This document shows, piece by piece, positions 6,464 to 13,226 of a stretch of DNA of 21,463 nt (position 1 is the first letter of the stretch; each line of letters starts with the position of its first letter). The notes beneath the pieces were generated by a model. The model did no database searches. It saw nothing but the letters and a program-made list of their open reading frames with translations, and was not told the DNA's origin. Location: positions 1 to 21,463 of IMG/VR virus record IMGVR_UViG_3300021963_000756, one strand, 5' to 3'. The translations under genes and the position numbers were made by a program. The DNA is from a virus.

Positions 6464-6630
6464 TGATGCGATTCGCTGGTCACCACACCCAAATAAATCC
6501 CGGTGATATGCCGTATGTCACTACCCGGATGGCGGGCGAGCTGCCGAAAAAGAATCCAGGCTTGGTAGAACGGATCACTGAAGCTATTATTCCTGGGTCT
6601 AAAGTCGTGAAGCAAGGTGGCGAACAGTAG
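6463..6630 (+). CDS. Small unknown protein (55 aa)
   Basis: The frame opens with two ATG codons at 6463, sharing one base with the previous stop, and ends at TAG 6628-6630, inside the start of thyX. The product is hydrophilic (M-M-R-F-A-G-H-H) with a helical second half (N-P-G-L-V-E-R-I-T-E-A-I-I-P-G). No motif is recognised. Continuous overlaps from 5841 to 7324 suggest one message for all five genes. Confidence 0.55.
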   Translation: MMRFAGHHTQINPGDMPYVTTRMAGELPKKNPGLVERITEAIIPGSKVVKQGGEQ

Positions 6631-7324
6631 GCTGCACACCGCAAGTCTCGATTGGATAACCCCAGAGTCTGAGCGCATCGTTGCTGCCCACGCTCGCGTA
6701 TCAACCAAAGATCCAGACCGTGGGGAAGCGGTTCGCCTCCTCCGCTACTGTATTAAGCACGGACACTGGAGTGTTTTTGAGCAGGTCTGCGCATCGTTTG
6801 AAGTTCTGACGACGCGAGCCATATCCCCTCAGTTACTAAGGCACCGCAGTTTTACGTTCCAGGAAACAAGTCAGAGATATTGTGATCCCTTAGATATTCT
6901 GGAGCAGTTGTCCGCTGAGTCTCCTGAGTTTGACCTCAGAGCTCAGGACGAAAAAAACCGTCAAAACAGCTTCGCGTTCGAGGACGATCACGTTGAGCGG
7001 CAGTTTCGGGAACGGATTTTGGGTTTGTTTGAGCAATCGCAGGAACTGTATCGTGACCTGCTAGACGCAGGCGTGGCAAAGGAGTGTGCCCGCAACGCGT
7101 TACTTCTTTGTGTTCCGACTCGGTTGCACATGATGGGCACCTTGCGGAGTTGGATCTTCTACGTCGGGCTCCGAAACGCTCCAGGCACTCAGTTCGAGCA
7201 CCGGTTGATCGCCCAGGCCGTCGGTCAGGTTTTGGGCCGGGAAGTTCCTGTTATTACTGAGGCCCTGCTTGAGGCAGCCAACACCGATAGCAATTCGGCT
7301 TTAGAAGGCTGGAAGTACTTATAA
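6617..7324 (+). CDS. thyX: Flavin-dependent thymidylate synthase ThyX
   Basis: The 235-residue enzyme has the ThyX signature at residues 75-88: R-H-R then seven residues then Ser85, within R-H-R-S-F-T-F-Q-E-T-S-Q-R-Y. The family consensus is R-H-R-x7-S, where the Ser and flanking Arg bind dUMP. A second conserved block, C-V-P-T-R followed by R-S-W-I-F-Y-V-G-L-R and E-H-R, provides FAD and nucleotide contacts. It makes dTMP from dUMP with methylene-tetrahydrofolate, FAD and NADPH, supplying thymine for phage DNA. ThyX is common in cyanobacteria and their phages. The start is GTG at 6617, 14 bases inside the upstream gene. It is the last gene of the plus-strand block and is followed by a hairpin. 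Confidence 0.95.
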   Translation: MANSRLHTASLDWITPESERIVAAHARVSTKDPDRGEAVRLLRYCIKHGHWSVFEQVCASFEVLTTRAISPQLLRHRSFTFQETSQRYCDPLDILEQLSAESPEFDLRAQDEKNRQNSFAFEDDHVERQFRERILGLFEQSQELYRDLLDAGVAKECARNALLLCVPTRLHMMGTLRSWIFYVGLRNAPGTQFEHRLIAQAVGQVLGREVPVITEALLEAANTDSNSALEGWKYL

Positions 7325-7331
7325 AGCGAAA

Positions 7332-7353
7332 GCCGGGCTTGATTAGGCCCGGC
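7332..7353. terminator. Hairpin terminator between convergent units
   Basis: GCCGGGC (7332-7338) and GCCCGGC (7347-7353) form a perfect 7-base stem with an 8-base loop, just after thyX. It lies between convergent genes. The T-run is weak on either side (CTTAAG on the plus side, CTTTCGCTTTA on the minus side), so efficiency is uncertain. Confidence 0.6.
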
Positions 7354-7383
7354 CTTAAGTTCGCCTCGCGTCGCGTTACCTAA

Positions 7384-7953
7384 TCATAAAAGCTGATTCC
7401 AGGGATCCTTAGTTTCTTCAGGATTTTTTAAAGGTGCTGGAGTTGCCTGCACCGGTTGGCGTTGCATCGACATCATTTGAATGCGAGCAAGCTCCGCTTT
7501 GAGCACGGCGTTCTCTTCGAGCACCGGATCCACTTGGCTCTTGACCCACGCTTGTGAGTTTGAGGTCAGTTGCTCCAAGATGTTTGAGGGATGCGGGAAG
7601 TTATAAACCTCTCCTTTGTTAGTAGGAATGTGCGTCCCGGCTTGCTGCTTGCAGAGCTCACGCAGGAACACTGAAGTCTTGTCCACAGGCACCCCGCACA
7701 TAAAGCTGAGCTGCTGTGGACTCACCAGACCCTTGTTGATTTCGTAAAGACCGTTGAAAGCAACTGCTACCCGCACCGCTTCGTTTTCTTGTTCGTCTTT
7801 CTTGCGACGCGCTTCGCTAGCGATAGCGGCTCCTCCCAACGCACCGCCAAATGCGGCAACGTTCACGGGGTAAAGGTCAGGCGCTGTAGCAATTAACGCG
7901 ACACTCGATGCGACACCAATGCCGAAAATCGAAGCAAATGTTTTGTCAATCAT
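7384..7953 (-). CDS. Membrane protein of the replication block (189 aa)
   Basis: I take ATG 7953 as the start because it overlaps the primase-helicase stop as ATGATTGA, a coupling arrangement; a longer frame from 8007 would overlap by 62 bases. Two hydrophobic segments lie near the N-terminus: about residues 6-24 (A-S-I-F-G-I-G-V-A-S-S-V-A-L-I-A) and 30-45 (V-A-A-F-G-G-A-L-G-G-A-A-I-A). These are followed by a basic R-R-K-K, suggesting a hairpin in the membrane with a cytoplasmic C-terminus. The rest is helical, with a possible coiled coil at 135-155. It might tether replication to the membrane, but only its position suggests that. It is the last gene of the minus block and faces the thyX hairpin. 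Confidence 0.7.
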   Translation of the reverse strand: MIDKTFASIFGIGVASSVALIATAPDLYPVNVAAFGGALGGAAIASEARRKKDEQENEAVRVAVAFNGLYEINKGLVSPQQLSFMCGVPVDKTSVFLRELCKQQAGTHIPTNKGEVYNFPHPSNILEQLTSNSQAWVKSQVDPVLEENAVLKAELARIQMMSMQRQPVQATPAPLKNPEETKDPWNQLL

Positions 7954-10756
7954 TTTGATCGTCAGAAGATTGTTGTTTTGGAGCGTCATGAGCCGCAAAA
8001 GCGGCATCCCATGTAGTTGGGTTCGAGGCGTATTCTATGGGTGACGGCAAACGTGTGTCACCAGAGGCTGCGCGATCCGTGGAAATGTCATAGGGCTTTA
8101 ACCTTAGACCTTGGACAACTGCGCGACCATTAATAAATTTGGGTTCTACGCCAGGAATTTTCAGCACATTATTTACGGTTTCCTTAAGACGATCAACGAA
8201 GCGAGGCTTAGCAGCAGCCTTGTACCCGTTGGATTTGGCGAAGTTAGCGTATGAGGCATAGATCTCTTGATACGCGTTCTTGATATACAAACCTCGTTCC
8301 TGCTCATCGATGCTGGGGCGGAACGCGCCACCACCCAAGGTCGTGTGGCTGTTGGGAGCGTACAAGCAGCACTCCGCCAACCATGCGCAGATCGGGTTGT
8401 TGAACACGAGTGCCTCAAGGTTCGTAGCGTTCAGGTGCGGGCAGTATTTGACGGGATTCGCCAGTACATCCCGCATTTCGTCAAAGGGCATGTTGATTGC
8501 CCACGCTGCGATTCCAGGCAATTCAGGCGCCAGCTCACCTTCGATGCGGTCCGCATAGACACTCAGCAAATCGCGCCGCTGTGACGCCGGAACGACGTTG
8601 TTCATCACGATTGTCAGACGCCGCCGTTCGAGACCACTACTGATATCGGAAGAGCTGATGTGCTCGTTACTGGCGATGGATACCAGCAGCTCGGGCTTGA
8701 AGTTAATCACTTGCGTGCCGTACTTTCGCTCCGCCCGCAGGGTGTCAGAAGCTGACGTGAGCTTCTTAAGCGTGTCGAGACGCTTGCTGAAGGATGCTTC
8801 GTCCGTAAGCAGCAGCAGGCGCTTGCCGATCAAGCTGTGAGCCTCAAACCGGTTCGTTTCGATGGTTTCTAGATCGCTCGTATGCGTGCCGCTGAATCCA
8901 GACAGGGCGATTAAAACCTGCTGCAGCGTGGACTTACCCGAACCACCCGCACCGATTAGGTGAAGGAATTTTTCTCCGGTCGTGTACCCCGTGAGCACTG
9001 CGCGGCAGAACGCTTGGATCAGGATTACCTTGTCGGGACCGACCGCCCACTGCAGCCACTTAAGAAACTCCGGGCACTTTGCCGTTAAGTCAAAGTCGTA
9101 AGCCAGCTTGGTCTGAAAAAATAAATCCTTCTGATTACCTTTTTCAAAGCTTTGCGTCTTGGCGTCATAAACACCGTTTTTAAAGGCGATCTTGCCCCGA
9201 CCCGCCTTCCAGATTGAGCTCCGTCCTCCGTCAATCGACTTCAGGAGTTTTGCTTTAAGAATGTGAAAGACTGAGCTTACGGTCGCTGAGTTGTACTTAG
9301 GCAGTACACCTGCTGTCACAAACGTGTCTAGGGTTTTAACAATTCGCCGTTTGATATGATGTTCGTCGTTTATATACCAGATACCCTCGTCTTCGTCATA
9401 AGCGAAGAACTCATCGAGGCTTGAGTCGAATAAGAACTTATCGCCGTAGTTGTTAACGATTACATCAGCAATATCGTTTTCGGAAAACTGCCGGTTGTTT
9501 GACTGCAGCTGGATCAGTTGTGCTGGCGAAGAAGGGGTCGAAGGTGATGACATTTTTGATTTTGTTGATGTTGATGTTGGTGCGGCTGTTGCCACGGGGG
9601 GCGGAGTGACAGAGCTCGGAGCCGTGGGATCCTCAAAAGTCAGAATTGAGTTGACGGGTTTCGGCTTTTGATTCTGGATCTGAGCTTTTACCTCGTCGGG
9701 GCAGATCGCATCGAATAGTGTCTTGTCCTGAGCCTTTATCTTTTTCCAGATCCCCGCCTCTCCCGTCTCAGATGCAATTGCAATTGCGGGCTTGAGGGAG
9801 GCCACATCCGTGATGCTGCCTAGGATCCGGTCGAATTTGCCATCGAGCTGAGGGTCGTACTCGTAGATATTCTCGAATATTTGGTTCGCTGTGTCAAGGG
9901 GGTCCCGTCGGACGGCGATTCCAGCGGTGTTAAGCCAGTTGCACCAGCCGATGATCTCTTTGAGTGCCCCTGCCATAGCGAAGGAACGGTCTTCGACCTC
10001 CTCGCCTTCCAGAATCCCTTTGACGGTCGCTGCTAGAAGTTGTTCGAGATTTACTCCGCTCGAATCCACCTTGGCGCTGAGGGCTTCCCTCGCTCCATCC
10101 CTAGTTACCGATTCTTTTGGTAACGATAAATATATTTGATAAGCTTCGTCGATTTTTGAAGCGGGTATGAAATTTTGACTTATATAAATAAGTTTAGTGT
10201 TTTCCTTGGCCCCATAAAACAAATTCGGGACCTGCGTGGCCCTAATGTCAGATCCTGGAATCTGTTTCGATACTTCACGAGTAAACCATTGATAAAACCC
10301 TGTGTCGATAATTTCTTTTTCGAGTCCAAAAACTAGCCTGAATCTTGGCCAGTTATCTTCACTACTTGGTGAGTAATATGCGAAGCTCAGATATTTTTTA
10401 CAGACCTCTAATTCAACTGCTTGAGTTTCATCTAACTGTTGATCTTGAATCTTATTTCCGTTCTTATCTTTACCGTCTGCTTGATTATCAACATCGATAA
10501 TTAGTAGACCAGCTTTTATACAACCGGTCTCGTTTTTTGTGCGCTTACCATCGACAAGATGCCACGCACACAGGCCATAACCTTGTGTGACGTTATCTGC
10601 GATATCTAAGGTATCGCCTGTAAGCGGCTCCCAATTTTCGTTGAAGGCTTTGAAGTTGCCGCCTGCCGAAATCTTCCCGGTTCGAGCGTTGACATGTTTG
10701 CGAACCTCTTGATTTCGGCTGTAATGAAACTTCATCGCTGTGTCCCGCCCAGACAT
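7946..10756 (-). CDS. Primase-helicase (AEP-like primase domain plus SF3/D5-type helicase)
   Basis: This 936-residue protein is the largest in the window. Its N-terminal part has L-L-I-I-D88-V-D90-N and, further on, Y-Y-S-P-S-S...P-R-F-R-L-V-F, the pattern of archaeo-eukaryotic-type primase domains in phage replication proteins. A Pro/Ser/Thr-rich linker spans about 365-415. The C-terminal half carries a Walker A motif, G-A-G-G-S-G-K-S-T, near residue 604 and a Walker B-like L-L-L-L-T-D-E-A-S near 650, in the D5_N/SF3 helicase layout. It would unwind phage DNA and lay primers for the DNA polymerase. The start is ATG 10756; Met8 (10735) is an alternative. It follows the RecB-like nuclease after 39 bases. 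Confidence 0.88.
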   Translation of the reverse strand: MSGRDTAMKFHYSRNQEVRKHVNARTGKISAGGNFKAFNENWEPLTGDTLDIADNVTQGYGLCAWHLVDGKRTKNETGCIKAGLLIIDVDNQADGKDKNGNKIQDQQLDETQAVELEVCKKYLSFAYYSPSSEDNWPRFRLVFGLEKEIIDTGFYQWFTREVSKQIPGSDIRATQVPNLFYGAKENTKLIYISQNFIPASKIDEAYQIYLSLPKESVTRDGAREALSAKVDSSGVNLEQLLAATVKGILEGEEVEDRSFAMAGALKEIIGWCNWLNTAGIAVRRDPLDTANQIFENIYEYDPQLDGKFDRILGSITDVASLKPAIAIASETGEAGIWKKIKAQDKTLFDAICPDEVKAQIQNQKPKPVNSILTFEDPTAPSSVTPPPVATAAPTSTSTKSKMSSPSTPSSPAQLIQLQSNNRQFSENDIADVIVNNYGDKFLFDSSLDEFFAYDEDEGIWYINDEHHIKRRIVKTLDTFVTAGVLPKYNSATVSSVFHILKAKLLKSIDGGRSSIWKAGRGKIAFKNGVYDAKTQSFEKGNQKDLFFQTKLAYDFDLTAKCPEFLKWLQWAVGPDKVILIQAFCRAVLTGYTTGEKFLHLIGAGGSGKSTLQQVLIALSGFSGTHTSDLETIETNRFEAHSLIGKRLLLLTDEASFSKRLDTLKKLTSASDTLRAERKYGTQVINFKPELLVSIASNEHISSSDISSGLERRRLTIVMNNVVPASQRRDLLSVYADRIEGELAPELPGIAAWAINMPFDEMRDVLANPVKYCPHLNATNLEALVFNNPICAWLAECCLYAPNSHTTLGGGAFRPSIDEQERGLYIKNAYQEIYASYANFAKSNGYKAAAKPRFVDRLKETVNNVLKIPGVEPKFINGRAVVQGLRLKPYDISTDRAASGDTRLPSPIEYASNPTTWDAAFAAHDAPKQQSSDDQND

Positions 10757-10795
10757 TGTGGCACGTCTGACCCGGCGTGGCCACCGAAAAAACCC

Positions 10796-11575
10796 TTAAG
10801 GTGAAGCCTGTAGATTGTAAAACTTTTTCAGGACTTCCAGCCACTGTTCTTCGTGTTTTTCGACATCGTTTTTACCAAAAGTAAACACCTGCACCGAAAA
10901 TTCAGGATTGGGAGTTGAGACAATTATTTGCGTTTTGTCTATTTTTATTCCTAAACATTTTTCTGCTGCAATTTTGTACGCAGCTAGCTGTAACTGTGTC
11001 TTCTTAAGTTTGAATACTCCCGAGATTAAAGCTTTACGTAACTGCTCGTCTAGGTTTGCGCTGGCTCTCGGAAACTTATAGCTGTAGGGACCTGCTGAGG
11101 TTTTAAAGTCACCCAAAATAGTTTCGCCGTTCGTATCCACGTAGATGATGTCGCAGCATCCTGCGTACCCGTATCCTGTAATTTCGTCGTAGTAATGGAT
11201 TCTACCTACCCCATCTTCTCCCGTATATTGCGACCATTGCGGCTGGTTATACGGTTTTTCAGACCAGAGGACCTTACCTTCGCTAAGCAACTCCTCTAGT
11301 TTTGCAGGCATTCCCTCCCAGAACGGCAAGTATTCCTTGGGCGGTTCTACTCGTAAACCACGGATCCAATTCTCTACGGCATTATGAATCCAAGTTCCTC
11401 GTTCGGCGGCTTTGTCCGCTACGCCGGGATTCATTATGTTCCAGTGAGCCAGCTTGCGACGTGTCTCGTCCGTTTGCGTGGCGGATAAAACGCTTGTTAC
11501 TGATGGAAGCGGTTTAGGAACTCCAGCGCAATTATAATGTCGTAGACCGTTAAGGGTTAGTCGTGTTTGGGACAC
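10796..11575 (-). CDS. RecB/Cas4-like PD-(D/E)XK nuclease
   Basis: The 259-residue protein has the ordered motifs of this family: R-G-T-W-I-H64 (an early His helix), E106 in W-S-E-K-P, D142 in A-G-C-C-D-I-I-Y-V-D, the core G-D156-F-K158-T-S, and Q196-L-A-A-Y200 in the closing helix. These are metal and phosphate contacts of RecB-type exonucleases. No Cys cluster typical of the iron-sulfur Cas4 form is seen. It probably degrades or processes DNA ends during recombination and replication. The start is GTG at 11575, the only canonical start nearby; it lies within a nested inverted repeat (11552-11609) that could hide it. It lies between the acidic-tail protein and the primase-helicase. Confidence 0.88.
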   Translation of the reverse strand: MSQTRLTLNGLRHYNCAGVPKPLPSVTSVLSATQTDETRRKLAHWNIMNPGVADKAAERGTWIHNAVENWIRGLRVEPPKEYLPFWEGMPAKLEELLSEGKVLWSEKPYNQPQWSQYTGEDGVGRIHYYDEITGYGYAGCCDIIYVDTNGETILGDFKTSAGPYSYKFPRASANLDEQLRKALISGVFKLKKTQLQLAAYKIAAEKCLGIKIDKTQIIVSTPNPEFSVQVFTFGKNDVEKHEEQWLEVLKKFYNLQASP

Positions 11576-11609
11576 AATTTTGTGTCGAATTGAACGAATA
11601 CTAACCCTT
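11552..11609. promoter_or_regulatory. Nested inverted repeat over the nuclease start codon
   Basis: An outer pair of perfect 10-base arms, AAGGGTTAGT (11552-11561) and ACTAACCCTT (11600-11609), encloses an inner stem GACACAA (11571-11577) / TTGTGTC (11580-11586). On the minus-strand message the outer arm nearest the upstream gene carries an AAGGG Shine-Dalgarno-like run. The inner stem contains the GTG start (11573-11575). Folded RNA would hide both; as DNA, either palindrome could be an operator. Confidence 0.55.
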
Positions 11610-11614
11610 TTTTA

Positions 11615-11977
11615 TTAAAAAGTCAGAGAAGGGTGATTAGGTGGTGTGTAGTTATCGTCGTCATCATCTTCTTCAATATCATCCTCATCTTCTTCCTCTT
11701 CATCCTCGTCCACAAAGAATTCAGATTTCTGATATTCGAATTCCTTGCTACGGGAATTCAAGTCTTCGGAGAGGCACATGCCTGCGCAAAAACTTTCAGT
11801 AACAATTTCCGCGCACTCAACGGCAGATCGGGCTTCCCCCTCAGGGGATACGCACTCTTGCAGGAGCTGATTGGAAACCAGAAGAGAACAGATCTTGTCG
11901 AGTTTGGCATTAGTTATTGTCAGTTGATCCAGGATTGATTTCTGGAACGCCTCAAATTTTTGTGATCTTGATGTCAT
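11615..11977 (-). CDS. Protein with a long acidic tail, unknown (120 aa)
   Basis: Residues 1-60 are helical, with I-T-N-A-K-L-D-K-I-C-S-L-L, a possible short coiled coil. Residues 88-110 are almost only Asp and Glu, followed by a short aromatic and Pro end, P-P-N-H-P-S-L-T-F. Acidic tails ending in Phe recall SSB-type protein-interaction tips or DNA mimics, so it could bind a replication partner or a basic protein; neither is shown. The ATG at 11977 overlaps the stop of the upstream methyltransferase-like gene as ATGA. It precedes the RecB-like nuclease, with the inverted repeat between them. The GAA/GAT-rich tail gives a low-complexity stretch at about 11640-11720. Confidence 0.7.
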   Translation of the reverse strand: MTSRSQKFEAFQKSILDQLTITNAKLDKICSLLVSNQLLQECVSPEGEARSAVECAEIVTESFCAGMCLSEDLNSRSKEFEYQKSEFFVDEDEEEEDEDDIEEDDDDDNYTPPNHPSLTF

Positions 11978-12516
11978 TCTGTGAGCGGAGGTAAAGGTTC
12001 AACGCGGTCCCAATCTAAGCCGAAGCTTACATGGGTGCCATCATGCCAGTTCTCTGGCTTTTGGAACACGAACCAGCAGCTAGTAACTGAGTCCCGTGTG
12101 CTTCCCAATGCCCGGAACTTCGGACGTGGGTTTAGCACGATCATATTACTGAGTTTGTTTTTAAGGAGAAAAGTTTTTCTGCGAGCTACAGGTTCAATAA
12201 AGGAAAGGCGATCAAGAACCGCAATTCCTTGGGCAGCAATCTGCATACCGTACTCCAATATGTATTCGCTGTACTCTGACAGTCCTGTAGTGTTTGCGAT
12301 TACCCAATCGTAATTTTTTTGTTTCTCGGATACCCACCATATTGGATCCGTTAAATTTTCTTCGCTTTCGTTTCGGGCGACAGCATAGTTGTGCGACCGC
12401 AGTTGATCGCTAAGGATCCCTAGCGGGTCATGAGGAACCAACACTGTGCCTGTTATGTAAGCGTGCTTGATCAGCGCGTGGGTTACGCCGTTCGGGATGC
12501 TGTAGAAGTCCGACAA
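11974..12516 (-). CDS. Degenerate adenine-methyltransferase-like protein (180 aa)
   Basis: The layout matches short phage N6-adenine methyltransferase relatives: F-Y-S-I-P-N-G-V-T-H-A-L at the N-terminus (normally ...P-T-P...), a first strand T-V-L-V-P-H-D (24-30), the motif IV strand D-W-V-I-A-N (70-75), R-L-S-F-I-E-P (103-109), N-P-R-P (129-132) and D-S-V-T-S-C-W-F-V-F-Q-K (142-153). However, motif IV, normally N-P-P-Y/F, reads N75-T-T-G78, and the glycine-rich AdoMet loop after the first strand is replaced by P-H-D-P-L-G. The catalytic and cofactor sites therefore appear lost, and the protein may bind DNA or regulate. The start is TTG at 12516, just after an in-frame stop, with AGG 5 bases upstream. 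It is divergent from nblA. Confidence 0.62.
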   Translation of the reverse strand: MSDFYSIPNGVTHALIKHAYITGTVLVPHDPLGILSDQLRSHNYAVARNESEENLTDPIWWVSEKQKNYDWVIANTTGLSEYSEYILEYGMQIAAQGIAVLDRLSFIEPVARRKTFLLKNKLSNMIVLNPRPKFRALGSTRDSVTSCWFVFQKPENWHDGTHVSFGLDWDRVEPLPPLTE

Positions 12517-12588
12517 AACCTGTCGTAGTCAGGGTTTGCTGAGCTTAGCCAATCTGAGCGGGCGCGTCCAGTAAATAATGAGTATAGT
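12511..12588. promoter_or_regulatory. Divergent control region between the methyltransferase-like gene and nblA
   Basis: CGACA (12511-12515) and TGTCG (12521-12525) form a 5-base stem that includes the TTG start (12514-12516) of the minus-strand gene. AAACC (12516-12520) can also pair with GGTTT (12533-12537). TATAGT at 12583-12588 is a candidate -10 box for nblA, placing a start about 16-20 bases before ATG 12611. No clear -35 box is seen. Confidence 0.35.
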
Positions 12589-12610
12589 AAGCACATACGC
12601 TCTTAAGATT

Positions 12611-12829
12611 ATGTTAAATCTGGAGTGGACTACTACCGAGCAGAGTTTTACGCATCAGCGCGTAATGATGGACGCTCGGAAGCTTGATAAAGATGACCTG
12701 CTAGAGATTTTCGAAGCTATTCACCAGCAGTATCAGATCCGAGGGCACCTGTTTTCTAAGTTGATTGCTTGGTGTGCTCGTAACGGCGTAGAGCTTCCTC
12801 CTTTTGAGGAGCTGTTAGAACCCAACTAA
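12611..12829 (+). CDS. nblA: NblA-like phycobilisome degradation protein
   Basis: The 72-residue product lines up without gaps over about 44 residues with remembered cyanobacterial NblA: it starts E-Q-x-F and shares an Asp, a Gln and an Arg at the same spacing (D+18, Q+30, R+34 from the Glu), with hydrophobic residues at matching helix positions (M/L, F/I, L/I, Y/F). NblA is a small helical adaptor that links phycobiliproteins to ClpC protease so that light-harvesting phycobilisomes are degraded; phages such as Microcystis phage Ma-LMM01 carry it. ATG 12611 gives the usual short N-terminus; an in-frame ATG at 12578 would add 11 residues but overlaps the candidate promoter. It is the only plus-strand gene in the replication block and overlaps the end of the opposite gene by 74 bases. 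Confidence 0.66.
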   Translation: MLNLEWTTTEQSFTHQRVMMDARKLDKDDLLEIFEAIHQQYQIRGHLFSKLIAWCARNGVELPPFEELLEPN

Positions 12830-13178
12830 TTTGATCATCCTGGGTTATTTTCATAAACCCTAAGCGCGTAACGTATTTAGATAACGTCTGAGCTTTCTCA
12901 TGATCGTTGACGATTAAAACATGATCCCCCGTGGGAATTAAACGGAGGACGTAATAAACGTTTTGCAGGCAAGCTCGAAGCTGCCTCAAGGATTTTTTGC
13001 GCTTTTCGTTTTGCGCTCGACGTGTCCTTTTGTTAGGTCGTCTCTGATACCAGTCGTTGCTGGCTCGTTTTGACCTATTGATTATCAGACCTAGGTTCCA
13101 GATTCCTTCTGTGATTACGCTTGCGTAAACGGAGCACCAAGCGTCCCCTATTTTTGTCCGGCGTACTAGTTGTTTCAC
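12756..13178 (-). CDS. Basic unknown protein (140 aa)
   Basis: The N-terminal 70 residues are very basic (R-R-P-N-K-R-T-R-R-A-Q-N-E-K-R-K-K), so nucleic acid binding is likely. The C-terminal half has a small alpha/beta look: H-V-L-I-V-N-D-H-E-K-A-Q-T-L-S-K-Y-V, then G-F-M-K-I and I-S-W-V-L-T. No known family is recognised. The start is GTG at 13178, immediately after the terminator at 13182-13205, so it may be expressed by read-through or from a promoter not seen. Its last 24 codons lie opposite the end of nblA; the composition and strand pattern of the tail look protein-like, so I keep both genes. Confidence 0.62.
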   Translation of the reverse strand: MKQLVRRTKIGDAWCSVYASVITEGIWNLGLIINRSKRASNDWYQRRPNKRTRRAQNEKRKKSLRQLRACLQNVYYVLRLIPTGDHVLIVNDHEKAQTLSKYVTRLGFMKITQDDQISWVLTAPQKEEALRRYEHTKQST

Positions 13179-13181
13179 AAT

Positions 13182-13205
13182 AAAAAAAAGGCCGGTAGTC
13201 CGGCC
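13182..13205 (-). terminator. Rho-independent terminator (minus strand)
   Basis: GGCCGG (13190-13195), loop TAGT, CCGGCC (13200-13205) form a perfect GC-only stem. Read on the minus strand it is followed by eight T residues (13189 down to 13182). It lies 21 bases after the stop of the 273-residue gene and ends that transcription unit. Confidence 0.85.
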
Positions 13206-13226
13206 CTTAGGTTATTTACTTAAAGC

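Noticed and set aside
8267-8584. Plus-strand frames opposite the primase-helicase gene.
   Set aside because: They lie wholly inside the coding strand of a gene with clear motifs; no ribosome sites or motifs of their own.
10593-10844. An 83-residue minus frame bridging the nuclease and primase-helicase genes.
   Set aside because: It lies within two well-supported genes in another frame and has a biased composition.
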